From Streptomyces sp. CC228A (lineage in GTDB: Bacteria; Actinomycetota; Actinomycetes; Streptomycetales; Streptomycetaceae), in the NCBI RefSeq assembly GCF_021390935.1, contig NZ_JAJPUI010000007.1, forward strand, positions 186,001-250,000: 64,000 bases of DNA, in the 5' to 3' direction. A program made the position numbers and the translations under genes. Of this stretch, positions 46,201-56,533 are shown one piece after another (the first letter of the stretch is position 1; each line of letters begins with the position of its first letter). Under the pieces are notes generated by a model that was not told where the DNA came from, ran no database searches, and saw only the letters and a program-made list of their open reading frames with translations.

Positions 46201-49200
46201 GCGCCCACCTGTCGGGGCTGCTGCCGGACTACATGGTGCCCGCCGTGTTCGTCGGCCTCGACCGCCTGCCGCTGTCGCCGAGCGGCAAGGTCGACCGCCG
46301 CGCCCTGCCCGCCCCGGACCTGACCGCGGCACTCACCGCCACCGACCGCACCGCCCCCCGCACCCCCGTCGAGGAGACCCTCGCCGCCGTCTGGGCCGAC
46401 GTCCTCGGCGTCGAACGCGTCGGCGTCCACGACAACTTCTTCGACCTCGGCGGCGACTCCATCCTCTCCATCCAGGTCGTCTCCCGCGCCCGCCAGGCCG
46501 GACTCCACCTCACCTCCCGCCTCCTCTTCCTCCACCAGACCATCGCCGCCCTCGCCACCGTCACCACCACCACCGAACAGCCCTCCGGCAGCGGACCCGC
46601 ACAGGTCTCAGGACCCGTCCCCCTCACCCCCATCCAGCGCTGGTTCCTCGACGCGCACACCGTCGACCCCGACCACTACGCGATGTCGGCCCACCTGGAG
46701 CTCGCCCCCGGCACGGACGCCGTCCTGCTGGAACGGGCCCTCGACGCGGTCGTCGCCCACCACGACGCACTGCGCATGCGCTACACCCGCGACGGCGCGA
46801 CCTGGACCCAGGAGTACGGCGACCGGCCCTCCGGGCTCCTCACCGTCCGCGACCTGTTCCGCGGCGAGGACACCGAAGCGGTCGTGCACGCCGCTGCCCT
46901 GGAGGCGCAGCGCGCCCTGAGCCTGTCGGGTGGGACGCTCGTCAAGGGCGTCCTGTTCCGCTTCGGTGACGGCGCCGCGCCCCGCCTCTTCCTCGCCGTC
47001 CACCACATCGTGATGGACGGGGTGTCGTGGCGGATCGTCCTGGACGACCTGGCCACCGCCTACGCGCAGCTCGCCGAGGGCCGGGACGCCGACCTCGGCG
47101 CGAAGACCAGCAGCTACCAGCAGTGGGCCGAACGCCTCACCGCGCACGTACGCTCCGGCGCCCTCGACCACGAGATCGACCACTGGCGCTCGGTCGACCC
47201 GGAGTAGGCGCCCGCGCTGCCCGTCGACCACCCGGGAGGCCGCAACGTCACCGCCGCCGAGCAGACCGTCGAGGTGCGCCTCGGCCGCGAGGAGACCGAG
47301 GCGCTGCTGCACCGCGTCCCGCCGGTGTACCGGACCCGGATCAACGACGTGCTGGTCACGGCCCTCGGCCGCACCCTGTCGGAGTGGACGGGCGCCGGCC
47401 GGCTGGTGCTGGGCCTGGAGGGGCACGGCCGGGAGGAGCTGTTCGACGACCTGGACCTGTCGCGCACCGTGGGCTGGTACACCACCCACTTCCCGGTCGC
47501 GCTGACGCTGCCCGCCGGCGGCGGCTGGGGCGAGGCGGTCAAGTCCGTCAAGGAGCAGCTGCGGGCGGTGCCGGGCCGCGGCCTCGGCTACGACGCGCTG
47601 CGTTTCCTGTCCGAGCCGGGCGCGCCCGGCCACGCCTTGCGCGCGGACCGGCTGCCGCCGGTCAGCTTCAACTACCTCGGCCAGTGGGACGGCACGACCG
47701 CACGGGACGGACTGGTCCGCGGCCGACTGCCCGGCCTCGGCCAGGACCACGCCCCGGACGAGCCCCGCCCGTACCTCCTCGACGTCGTCGGCATGGTCGA
47801 GGACGGCAGCCTCGGCTTCACGTGGATCTTCTCCGGGGAGGTCTTCGACCGGTCGACGGTCGAGCGCGTGGCGCGCGGGCATGTGGCGGCGCTGCGCGCC
47901 CTGGTGGAGCACTGCCAGGACCCGGCGAGCGGCGGCGCGACCCCGTCCGACTTCCCGCTCGCCGGGCTCGACCAGGCGGCCGTGGACCGGATCGCCGGCG
48001 ACGGCCGGGACGTGGAGGACGTCTACCCCCTCACGCCCATGCAGAGCGGCATGCTCTTCCACACGCTCGCCGAGCCGGGGTCCGGCGCCTACTTCGAGCA
48101 GATGAGCTTCGTCCTCGACGGTGTCACCGACCCCGCGCTGCTGGAGCGTGCCTGGCAGCACGTCACCGACCACCTGGAGGTGCTGCGCGCCGCCGTCGTG
48201 TGGGAGGGGGTGGACCGGCCGCTGCTGGTGGTCCGCCGGAACGTCCGGACACCCGTCACCCACCTCGACTGGCGCGGTCTCACCGCGGGCGAGCAGGTCC
48301 GCGCGCTGAAGCGCCACCTGGCGGAGGACCGGGAGCGCGGCATCGACCTGTCGGCCGCCCCGATGGCCCGGATCGCCGTCGCCCGCACGTCCGACACGTC
48401 CGTACGGGTCGTGCGCACCTCGCACCACGTGCTGCTGGACGGCTGGAGCACCTTCCGGATGCTCGACGAACTGACCGCGGCGTACCGGGCGCTGGCGGCC
48501 GGCGAGGCGCCGGCGCTGCCCGCCCGGCGCCCGTTCAGCGCGTACGTGGAGTGGCTGGAGCGGCAGGACCTGGCGGAGGCGGAGGCGTACTGGCGGGCCC
48601 TGCTGGACGGGTTCGGCGAGCCGACGGCGCTGCCGTACGACCGCCGTCCCGCCGCCGGCCGCCGCGCGCAGTCCACGGAGCGCCTGGTGACGCGGCTGTC
48701 CGCCGACGCCTCGCGCCGCCTGTACGCGTTCGCCCGGACCCATCGCCTGACCGTCAACGCGGTGGTGCAGGGAGCCTGGGCGCTGCTGCTGTCCCGGTAC
48801 GCCGGGGAGCACGACGTCGTGTTCGGAGCCACCGTCTCGGGGCGGCCGGCCGAGCTGCCGGGCGCCGATTCCATGGTGGGCCTGCTCATCAACACGCTGC
48901 CGGTGCGGGTGGCCGTCGACGGTGACGCGCCGATCGCGCAGTGGCTGGCCCGCCTCCAGGAGGCCCAGGTGGAGGCGCGCCAGTACGAGTACGTGCCGCT
49001 GCCGCGCATCCAGGGCTGGAGCAGCGTCGAGCGCGGCGCGAACCTCTTCGACAGCCTGGTCGCGTTCGAGAACTTCCCCGTGGACGGCGACAGCGGCCAC
49101 TCCGACGGCGGGGTCAGGCTGCACGGTCTTGAGGGCGCCGACGTCACCAACTTCCCCTTGAACCTGGTCGCCTACGCGGGTGAGGAGCTGGCGTACGCCC

Positions 49201-52200
49201 TCGCCTACGACCCCGAGCTGTTCGACGCGGCCACGGTGGAGCGGCTGGCCGGGCACCTGGGCGCCCTGCTCACCGGTATGGCCGACGACCCGGCGCGGCC
49301 GGTGTCGGCTCTGCCCATGTTCGCCGAGGGCGAGTGGGAGCGGGTGATGCGGGAGTGGGCGGTGACGCCGGGCCTCGCCCCGTGGGAGGGCACGATCCAC
49401 GACCGGGTCGCCGCCCGCGCCGCGGCCGCACCCGACGCGACCGCCGTCACCTGCGCGGACGGATCACTGACCTACCGCGAACTCGACGAGGCCGCCAACC
49501 GGCTCGCCCACCACCTGGTGGCACTGGGCGCCGGACCGGGACGCCTCGTCGCCCTGTCCGTCGAACGCGGCACCCAGATGGCCATCGGCCTGCTCGGCAT
49601 CCTCAAGTCCGGCGCCGCCTACGTCCCCCTCGACCCCGCCTACCCCGCCGACCGCCTCACCTACATGCTCCAGGACTCGGGTGCGGAGCTGCTGGTCTCG
49701 CACCGGGGCCTGAGCTCGGGCCTGCCGGTGACGGGCGTGCGGGTGGTGGATCTGGACGCCGAAGGGGACGCCCTGGCCGGGCTGCCGGTGACACCTCCGG
49801 AGACCGGGGTGTCGGCTTCGGACCTGGCCTACGTCATCTACACCTCCGGCTCGACCGGCCGCCCCAAGGGCGTCGCCATCGAACACCACACGGTCATGCA
49901 CCTCATGGCGAACACCCAGCCCCTCTTCGAGTTCAAGGCGGACGACGTGTGGACGGTGTTCCACTCCTACGCCTTCGACTTCTCCGTCTGGGAACTGTGG
50001 GGCGCCCTCATGACCGGCGGCCGCGCCGTCGTCGTCCCCCACGACACCACACGCAACCCCGACGCCATGTGGGACCTGCTGCGCGGCGAGCGCGTCACCG
50101 TCCTCAACCAGACGCCGTCCATGTTCCGCGAGCTCGTCGAGCAGGCCGCGCAGTCCGCCTCACCCGCCCTGCCGGACCTGCGCTGGGTGGTGTTCGGAGG
50201 GGAGGGACTGGAACGCAAGCACGTGACGACCTGGTTCGACCGCTACCACACCCCCCACACCCGCCTCGTCAACATGTACGGCATCACCGAAACCACCGTC
50301 CACGTCACCTACCAGGACATCACCCCCCACCACCTCACCACCACAAACCGCCTCCCCGCAGGACGCCCCCTCCCCGGCTACCACGTCTACCTCCTCGACC
50401 CCCACGGAAACCCCGTACCCACCGGCGTCCCCGGCGAGATCCACGTCGCCGGCGGCGGACTCGCCCGCGGCTACCTCCACCGCCCCACCCTCACCACCCA
50501 ACGCTTCACCACCAACCCCCACACCCACCCCGGCCACCGCCTCTACCGCTCCGGCGACATCGCCCGCTGGCTCCCCAACGGCACCCTCGAACACCTCGGC
50601 CGCACCGACGACCAAGTCAAAATCCGCGGCCACCGCATCGAACTCGCCGAAATCGAAACCGCCCTCCTCACCCACCCCCACCTCAACGAATGCGTCGTCA
50701 CCGCCCACCAAAGCACCGACGGCCACCGCCGACTCATCGCCTACACCGTCACCAACACCCCCCTCACCCCCACCGAACTCCGCACCCACCTCACCCACAC
50801 CCTCCCCGACCACATGATCCCCGCCCTCTACATCCCCCTCGACCACCTCCCCCTCACCCCCAGCGGCAAAATCGACCGCCGCTCCCTCCCCGAACCCCAC
50901 ACACACACCGAACAGCTCGCCACCTCCTACGAGGCGCCCCGCGACGACACCGAGCAGGCACTCGCCACGATCTGGGCCGATGTCCTCGGCGTGGAGAAGG
51001 TCGGCGTCCACGACGACTTCTTCGAACTCGGCGGCGACTCCATCCTCTCCATCCAGGTCATCACCCGGGCACGCCAGGCCGGGCTGCGCGTCACCTCCAA
51101 GCTGATGTTCGTCCACCAGACCATCGCCGGACTGGCGGCCGTCGTCCAGCACACGGAGGAGGGGCCCACCGGGGACGAGGCGGCGGAAGTGTCCGGCCGG
51201 GTCGAACTGACGCCCGTCCAGCGGTGGTTCTTCGCCGAGCACCCGACGCACCCCGACCGGTACGCGATGTCCGTCCACGTGGCCCTGGCCCCGGACACGG
51301 ACCCTGCGGTGCTGGAGCGGGCCCTGGAGGCGGTGGTCGACCACCATGACGCCCTGCGCATGCGCTACACGGCCGACGGCTCGGGCGGCTGGGCCCAGGA
51401 GTACGGCGCGCGCCCCGACGGGCTGCTCACCGTCCGGGACCTGACGGCCGTACCCGACACCGAGCGGGCGCTGCACGGATCCGCGCGGGAAGCGCAGGCC
51501 GCGCTGGACCTGCGCGGGGGCACCCTGGTGCGGGGAGTCTTCTTCCGCATGCCGGACGCGGCGCCGCCGCGCCTGTTCCTGGCCGTGCACCACCTGGTGA
51601 TGGACGGCGTGTCGTGGCGCATCGTCCTGGAGGACCTCGCCACCGCGTACCGGCAGCTCGCCGCGGGCCGCCCGGCGGACCTGGGCGCGAAGTCCACCAG
51701 CTACCAGCGGTGGGCGCGGCGGCTGACCGAGCTGGTCCGCTCCGGCGGCCTCGACCACGAGACGGCGTACTGGCGCAAGGCCGTGTCAGGTGGCGCGGAC
51801 ATCCCGTGCGACGGCCCGGCGCAGAGCACGTACGGCGAGGTCGCCGTCGAGTCGTCGGTGCTGGAGCGGTCCGTGACGGAGGCGCTGCTGCAGCGGGCGC
51901 CCGGCGTGTTCCGCACCCGCGTCAACGACGTGCTGCTGGCCGCGCTGGGCCGGGTCCTGCGGGACTGGGCGGGCGGGCCGGTGACGATCGCCCTCGAAGG
52001 CCACGGCCGCGAGGAGCTGTTCGACGACGTGGACCTGTCCCGTACGGTCGGCTGGTTCACCACCATCCACCCCGTCGCCCTCGACGTTCCGGAGGGCCCC
52101 TGGGAGACGGCGCTGAAGGCCGTCAGGAAGATCCTGCGGAAGCTGCCCGGCCGCGGGCTCGGCTACGGGGCGCTGCGCTACCTGTCCGAGCCGGGAAGCG

Positions 52201-52502
52201 CCGCGCACACGGCCCTCGCCGGCGCGCCGCATCCGCGGATCAGCTTCAACTACCTGGGGCAGTGGGACGGCACGGCCGCGGATGACGGGCTGGTCCGGGA
52301 CCGGCTGGACGGCCTCGGCGCCGACCAGGCGCCCGACCAGGCCCGCCCGCACCTGATCGACGTCGTCGCCGCCGTCAGCGGCGGGGAACTGCGCGTCGAC
52401 TGGCTGTACGCGCCGTCCGTCCACACCCCCACCACCGTCCGCGGGCTCGCGGACGACTTCGCCACCGCCCTGCGGCAGATCGCCGCCGCGGCCGGTAACT
52501 GA
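43300..52502 (+). CDS. two-module NRPS: C-A(basic-like)-T-E / C-A(Thr)-T-E, no thioesterase (one frameshift, one amber)
   Basis: ATG at 43300. Module 4: LCL-type C (residues 45-495, HHIVTDG); A4 (500-1005) with the unusual core SVDLFFADL and YGGTEATVDST, code DLAEIVAVDK, whose Glu and Asp suggest a basic residue such as arginine; T4; E4 (1105-1555, HHIVMDG, EGHGRE, NYLGQ). Module 5: DCL-type C (1570-2010, HHVLLDG), A5 (2030-2535), code DFWNVGMVHK, threonine; T5; E5 (2635-3065). The protein stops a few residues after E5, with no thioesterase or reductase domain. A missing base near 44850, in a CCCC run, breaks A4. A TAG at 47205-47207 interrupts E4 although the frame is otherwise continuous. 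A 1-kb stretch of A5 (50250-50930) has extreme C-ending codon use. Confidence 0.9.
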
Positions 52503-52524
52503 CCCCTCGTCGGAAGGTTGTGCT

Positions 52525-53505
52525 GTGGCTCGCTACGTGCTGAGTGATGTCGAGAAGTCCGAACTTGCCGCTGTCGCGGAGGAGTTCCTCGCTGCCCGTC
52601 CCGTCTGGGCGCCGCTGGAGTACGCGGACGGCATCCGCGCCGAGGCGGAGCGGCTCCCTGTGGGGGTGCGCCGGTTCCTGGTGTCCTCCCGCGCCGCCGA
52701 GGACGCCGTCATCGTGCTGGGGAACCTGCCCGTGGACGAGGCCCTCGTCCCGACGCCGCCGAGCTGGCAGGTCGCGGAGAAGGAGGCAGCCGCGATCCGC
52801 GAGGAGCTGGTGCTGCTGCTCGTGGGGTCCGTGCTCGGTGAGCCGTTCGGCTGGACCAACCAGCAGAACGGCCGGCTCGTGCACGACGTCTGCCCCTCCA
52901 AGGGGCAGGAGGACTCCCTGACCAGTGCGAGCAGCCGGCAGCAGCTCACCCTGCACACGGAGGACGTGTTCCACTCCTGCCGCGGTGACTACGTGGCGCT
53001 GATGTGCCTGCGCAACCCCGACGCGGTGGGGACGACGGTGGCGCTGGTGGAGTCGGTGGAGTTCCCGGAGCCGGTGCGGCGGGTGCTGCACCAGGACCGC
53101 TTCCGGTTCTTCCCGGACGACTCCCACCACGTGGTGCCGCAGCACAGCGCGGAGAGCCCCTCGGCGCTGGGGGACCGGCCGTACGAGGTGGCGTCGGTGC
53201 TGTTCGGCCCGGAGGAGGCGCCGTACCTGCGGATCGACGCGGACTTCACCGAGGCGGTGCCCGGCGACACCCGGGCGGAGGCCGCCTTGGAGGCGGCGGC
53301 CGGGCTGCTGGCCGGCGCCGCGGAGCGGGTCGTCCTCAGCCCCGGGGACGCGGTGTTCATCGACAACCACCGGGCCGTCCACGGCCGTGACACCTTCACC
53401 CCCCGATACGACGGGACGGACCGCTGGCTCAAGCGGACGAGTCTGGTCCGCGATCTGCGGCGCACCTACGTGCGGACGAAGTCCCGTTCGCGGCTCCTCG
53501 GCTGA
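52525..53505 (+). CDS. Fe(II)/2-oxoglutarate dioxygenase, VioC/MppO/AsnO-like amino acid beta-hydroxylase
   Basis: A GTG start (ARYVLSDVEKSE) with GGAAGG upstream, 22 bases after the NRPS. The protein has the clavaminate-synthase-like fold motifs of arginine and asparagine beta-hydroxylases: GWTNQQNGRLVHDVCPSKGQ, then the iron motif H-x-E in LTLHTEDVFHSCRGDYVALMCLR (near residue 144), the distal histidine in FIDNHRAVHGRDTF (near residue 285), and the 2-oxoglutarate-binding arginine in WLKRTSLVRDLRR. It overlaps the MFS gene by one base (TGATG). Family members hydroxylate free L-Arg, L-Asn or enduracididine before loading. With the basic-like A4 domain, the likely substrate is an arginine-type residue. 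Confidence 0.88.
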   Translation: MARYVLSDVEKSELAAVAEEFLAARPVWAPLEYADGIRAEAERLPVGVRRFLVSSRAAEDAVIVLGNLPVDEALVPTPPSWQVAEKEAAAIREELVLLLVGSVLGEPFGWTNQQNGRLVHDVCPSKGQEDSLTSASSRQQLTLHTEDVFHSCRGDYVALMCLRNPDAVGTTVALVESVEFPEPVRRVLHQDRFRFFPDDSHHVVPQHSAESPSALGDRPYEVASVLFGPEEAPYLRIDADFTEAVPGDTRAEAALEAAAGLLAGAAERVVLSPGDAVFIDNHRAVHGRDTFTPRYDGTDRWLKRTSLVRDLRRTYVRTKSRSRLLG

Positions 53506-55033
53506 TGCCGCCGGGGAAGACGCGGCGGGGCGGCGGCTTCACGCTGCTGTGGGTGAGTTCGGCGTTCGGCGAGTTCGCGTACAGCACGTCGCTGATCGTG
53601 CTGCCGCTGATCGTGCTGGCGCTGACCGGTTCGCCCTCGCAGGCGGGGATCATCGGCTTCGTCGACGCGGCGGCGATGCTCCTGGCGGGGCTGCCCGCCG
53701 GTGCCGTCGCGGACCGGTACGACCGCAGGACGGTGATGCTGTGCTGCCAGGCGGCGCTGGTCGCCGTGTTCGGCGCGCTGGCCGCGCTGCTGTGGACGGG
53801 CACCGTGTCGCTGCCCGCGCTGGTGGTGCTCGCCCTGGTCAACGGGGCGGCGACCGCCCTGGTGATGGCGGCCGGGGAGGCGATGATCCCCAGTCTGGTG
53901 GCGGAGGAACGGCTGTCCGACGCGGTGGCGATGAACGCGGCGCGCACGTACGCGGGCCAGCTCGCCGGCACCTCGGCGGGCGGGTTCCTGCTGGCGGTGA
54001 AGCACTCGTTCCCGTTCGTCGTCGGCTGCCTGGCGCACCTGGCGGGCCTGGTGCTGCTGCTGTTCCTCAAGCGGCAGCCGCCTGCCGCCGGCGCCCCTGG
54101 CGACCGGGCGCCGGTGAGCGGGCGGGGGCTGATGGAGGGCGTCCGCTGGATCATGTCCCAACCGTTCCTGCGGGTCGGGCTGGTCTGCGCGACGGCGACG
54201 AACTTCTTCTTCGGCGTCATCTACTTCATCGTCATCGCGTCCGCGCAGACCAGCGGCATGGCCACCGGGCTCATCGGAGTGATGGCGGCGCTGCTCGGCG
54301 TCGGCGGCCTGCTGGGCGCCCTGGCCGCGCCCCCGCTCCAGCGCGTCCTGACCGGTGCCCGCCCCATCTACGTCGTGCTGTGGGTGTTCGTCGTGCTCAC
54401 GGCGGGGATCGCGGTGCTGCCCGGCGGCTGGACGCCGGGGGTGCTGCTGGGTGCGATCGCCTTCGCGGCGCCGACGGCGAACGCGTACTTCACCACGCAC
54501 CAGCTGATGCTCACTCCGGACAGCCACCGGGGGCGGGTGGTGAGCGTCGCCGCCGTCGCGAGCGGCGGCGGCGGCGCGGTCGCCCCGCTGGCGGGCGGCA
54601 TCGTCCTCGACCTGGCGGGCCGGTCCGCGGGGCTGCTCGGCTGCACGGCCGTGATGGCGGTCATCGCCCTGCTGACGTCCCTGAGCCCGGCCCTGCGCGA
54701 CGTACCGGAGCCCGGCACGGCCGGCGCCGCTCCCCCGGCACGGACACCTCCGACGCCACCCCGCCCGGTCCCGGCACGGGCCCCATCGACGCCACTCCGC
54801 CCGGCCCCGACACCGCCGCCGCCACTCCGCCCGGCCCGGCGCCCGACTCCGACCCCGGCCCCGACCCCGGCCCGGGGCCCGGCCCCGGCCCCGCCGAGCG
54901 GACACGACCGGCCGCGGAACCGGCCGACCGGGCGCAAACGGCCGCGGCGCCCCCGTTATGTTTTCTGCGGCTCCGCAACGGGGCCGCTGGCCTCCGGGCC
55001 CGGCATGACTGTTGCCCCCTGTCGAAGGCATGA
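53505..55033 (+). CDS. MFS exporter (probable frameshift in C-terminal tail)
   Basis: The ATG overlaps the dioxygenase stop. The protein has about 12 membrane segments of a major facilitator of the MFS_3/enterobactin-exporter type: FAYSTSLIVLPLIVLALTGSPSQ, the loop AGAVADRYDRRTVML, MIPSLVAEERLSDAVAMNAA, and FFFGVIYFIVIASAQTSG. The membrane part ends near residue 405. In the Pro-rich tail a CCCCC run near 54733 seems to lack one base. The alternative frame reads TDTSDATPPGPGTGPIDATPPG with much better codon use and stops at 55033; the frame as given stops at 55082. It probably exports the peptide. The IS110 element begins close after it. Confidence 0.85.
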
Positions 55034-55039
55034 CCTGGG

Positions 55040-55216
55040 GGGTGGTGTCACCGGGTCCGGGGGTGTTCGTCGGAGACGCTGATCAGAGGTCCGGCCACCG
55101 TCCGGTCCGGCGCAATGCCGGACAGTTCGCGGGCGGCAGGTCTGCATAACGTGGATGCGCGAGCACGACACCCGAGCCGAGGCCGGCACCGCCAACACCC
55201 CCTGGGAAGGGGCACG
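55040..55216 (+). ncRNA. candidate bridge RNA region of the IS110 element
   Basis: The non-coding left end before the transposase holds stem-loops such as GTCCGGC-GCAAT-GCCGGAC (55105-55123). Smaller GC hairpins lie on either side. In IS110 elements the RNA that pairs with donor and target DNA is made from this end. The boundaries and internal loops are not resolved here. Confidence 0.4.
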
Positions 55217-56434
55217 ATGTTCGAGATCGAAGACGTGGGCGTGTTCCTGGGCCTGGACGTCGGCAAGAGTGCCCACCACGGTCATGGGCTCACCCCGGGC
55301 GGGAAGAAGGTCTTCGACAAACCGCTGCCCAACAGCGAGCCCAGGCTGCGGGCCGTCTTCGACAAGCTGCGCGACAAGTTCGGCACCGTCCTGGTGATCG
55401 TGGACCAGCCCGCCTCCATCGGCGCCCTGCCGCTGACCGTCGCCCGCGACGCCGGCTGCCAGGTCGCCTACCTGCCCGGACTCGCGATGCGCCGGATCGC
55501 CGACCTCTACCCGGGCGAGGCCAAGACCGACGCCAAAGACGCCGCCGTCATCGCGGACGCCGCACGGACTATGCCGCACACCCTGCGCTCGCTGGAACTG
55601 ACCGACGAGATCACTGCCGAGCTCACCGTGCTCGTCGGCTTCGACCAGGACCTCGCCGCCGAGGCCACCCGCACCTCCAACCGGATACGCGGTCTGCTCA
55701 CCCAGTTCCACCCCTCGCTGGAGCGCGTCCTGGGCCCGCGCCTGGACCACCAGGCCGTGACCTGGTTGCTGGAGCGCTACGGATCCCCGGCCGCCCTGCG
55801 CAAGGCAGGCCGCCGCAGACTCGTGGAGCTGATCCGCCCGAAGGCCCCGCGCATGGCCACCCGGCTGATCGACGACGTCTTCGACGCGCTCGACGAACAG
55901 ACCGTCGTGGTCCCGGGCACCGGCACCCTCGACATCGTGATCCCCTCCCTGGCCGCCTCGCTCACCGCTGTTCACACCCAGCGCCGGGCGATGGAAGCCC
56001 AGATCAACGCTCTGCTGGAGGCTCACCCTCTTTCCCCGGTCCTGACGTCGATGCCCGGCGTCGGCGTCAGGACCGCCGCCGTCCTGCTGGTTACCGTCGG
56101 CGACGGCACCAGCTTCCCCACCGCCGCCCACCTCGCCTCCTACGCCGGCCTCGCACCCACCACGAAGCAGTCCGGGACCTCGATCCACGGCGAACACGCA
56201 CCCCGAGGCGGAAACCGGCAGCTCAAACGGGCGATGTTCCTCTCGGCCTTCGCCTGCATGAACGCCGACCCGGCCTCCCGCACCTACTACGACAAGCAAC
56301 GAGCCCGCGGCAAAACCCACACCCAGGCACTCCTCCGCCTCGCCCGCCAACGCATCAGCGTCCTGTTCGCCATGCTCCGCGACGGCACCTTCTACGAACC
56401 CCGGACACCGACGGACGTCGAACTCGCCGCATAG
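55217..56434 (+). CDS. IS110-family DEDD transposase/recombinase
   Basis: The 405-residue protein starts MFEIEDVGVFLGLDVGKSAHHG, where the first Asp of the RuvC-like DEDD site lies in GLDVGK. The further acids are in VIVDQPAS and AKTDAKDAAVIADAARTM. The C-terminal Tnp20 domain has LTSMPGVGVRTAAVLLVTVGD, SYAGLAPTTKQSGTSIHGEHAPRGGNRQLKRAMFLSAF with the catalytic serine region, and RISVLFAMLRD. The gene is full-length and looks intact. Earlier in-frame codons to 55115 are open but lack a start signal. Confidence 0.95.
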   Translation: MFEIEDVGVFLGLDVGKSAHHGHGLTPGGKKVFDKPLPNSEPRLRAVFDKLRDKFGTVLVIVDQPASIGALPLTVARDAGCQVAYLPGLAMRRIADLYPGEAKTDAKDAAVIADAARTMPHTLRSLELTDEITAELTVLVGFDQDLAAEATRTSNRIRGLLTQFHPSLERVLGPRLDHQAVTWLLERYGSPAALRKAGRRRLVELIRPKAPRMATRLIDDVFDALDEQTVVVPGTGTLDIVIPSLAASLTAVHTQRRAMEAQINALLEAHPLSPVLTSMPGVGVRTAAVLLVTVGDGTSFPTAAHLASYAGLAPTTKQSGTSIHGEHAPRGGNRQLKRAMFLSAFACMNADPASRTYYDKQRARGKTHTQALLRLARQRISVLFAMLRDGTFYEPRTPTDVELAA

Positions 56435-56533
56435 CTTCAGCAAGCCCGAACCACCCGAAACCCGACAGAGGTGCCTTGACGAAAGACATAGAGGCACCCC
56501 CCGTACGCTGACAGACAGGCAGAGACAGCCACC

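Larger units (their letters stand above)
55040..56500 (+). mobile_element. IS110-family insertion sequence (ends approximate)
   Basis: One DEDD transposase gene lies within non-coding ends of about 175 bases (left) and 65 bases (right). IS110 elements lack classical inverted repeats, and their ends cannot be fixed without an empty site. The right end carries GGTGCCT and AGGCACC 15 bases apart around TTGACGAAAGACATAG, a pattern typical of this group. The left non-coding end is where IS110 elements encode their bridge RNA. The element splits the NRPS cluster between the MFS and P450 genes. Confidence 0.75.
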
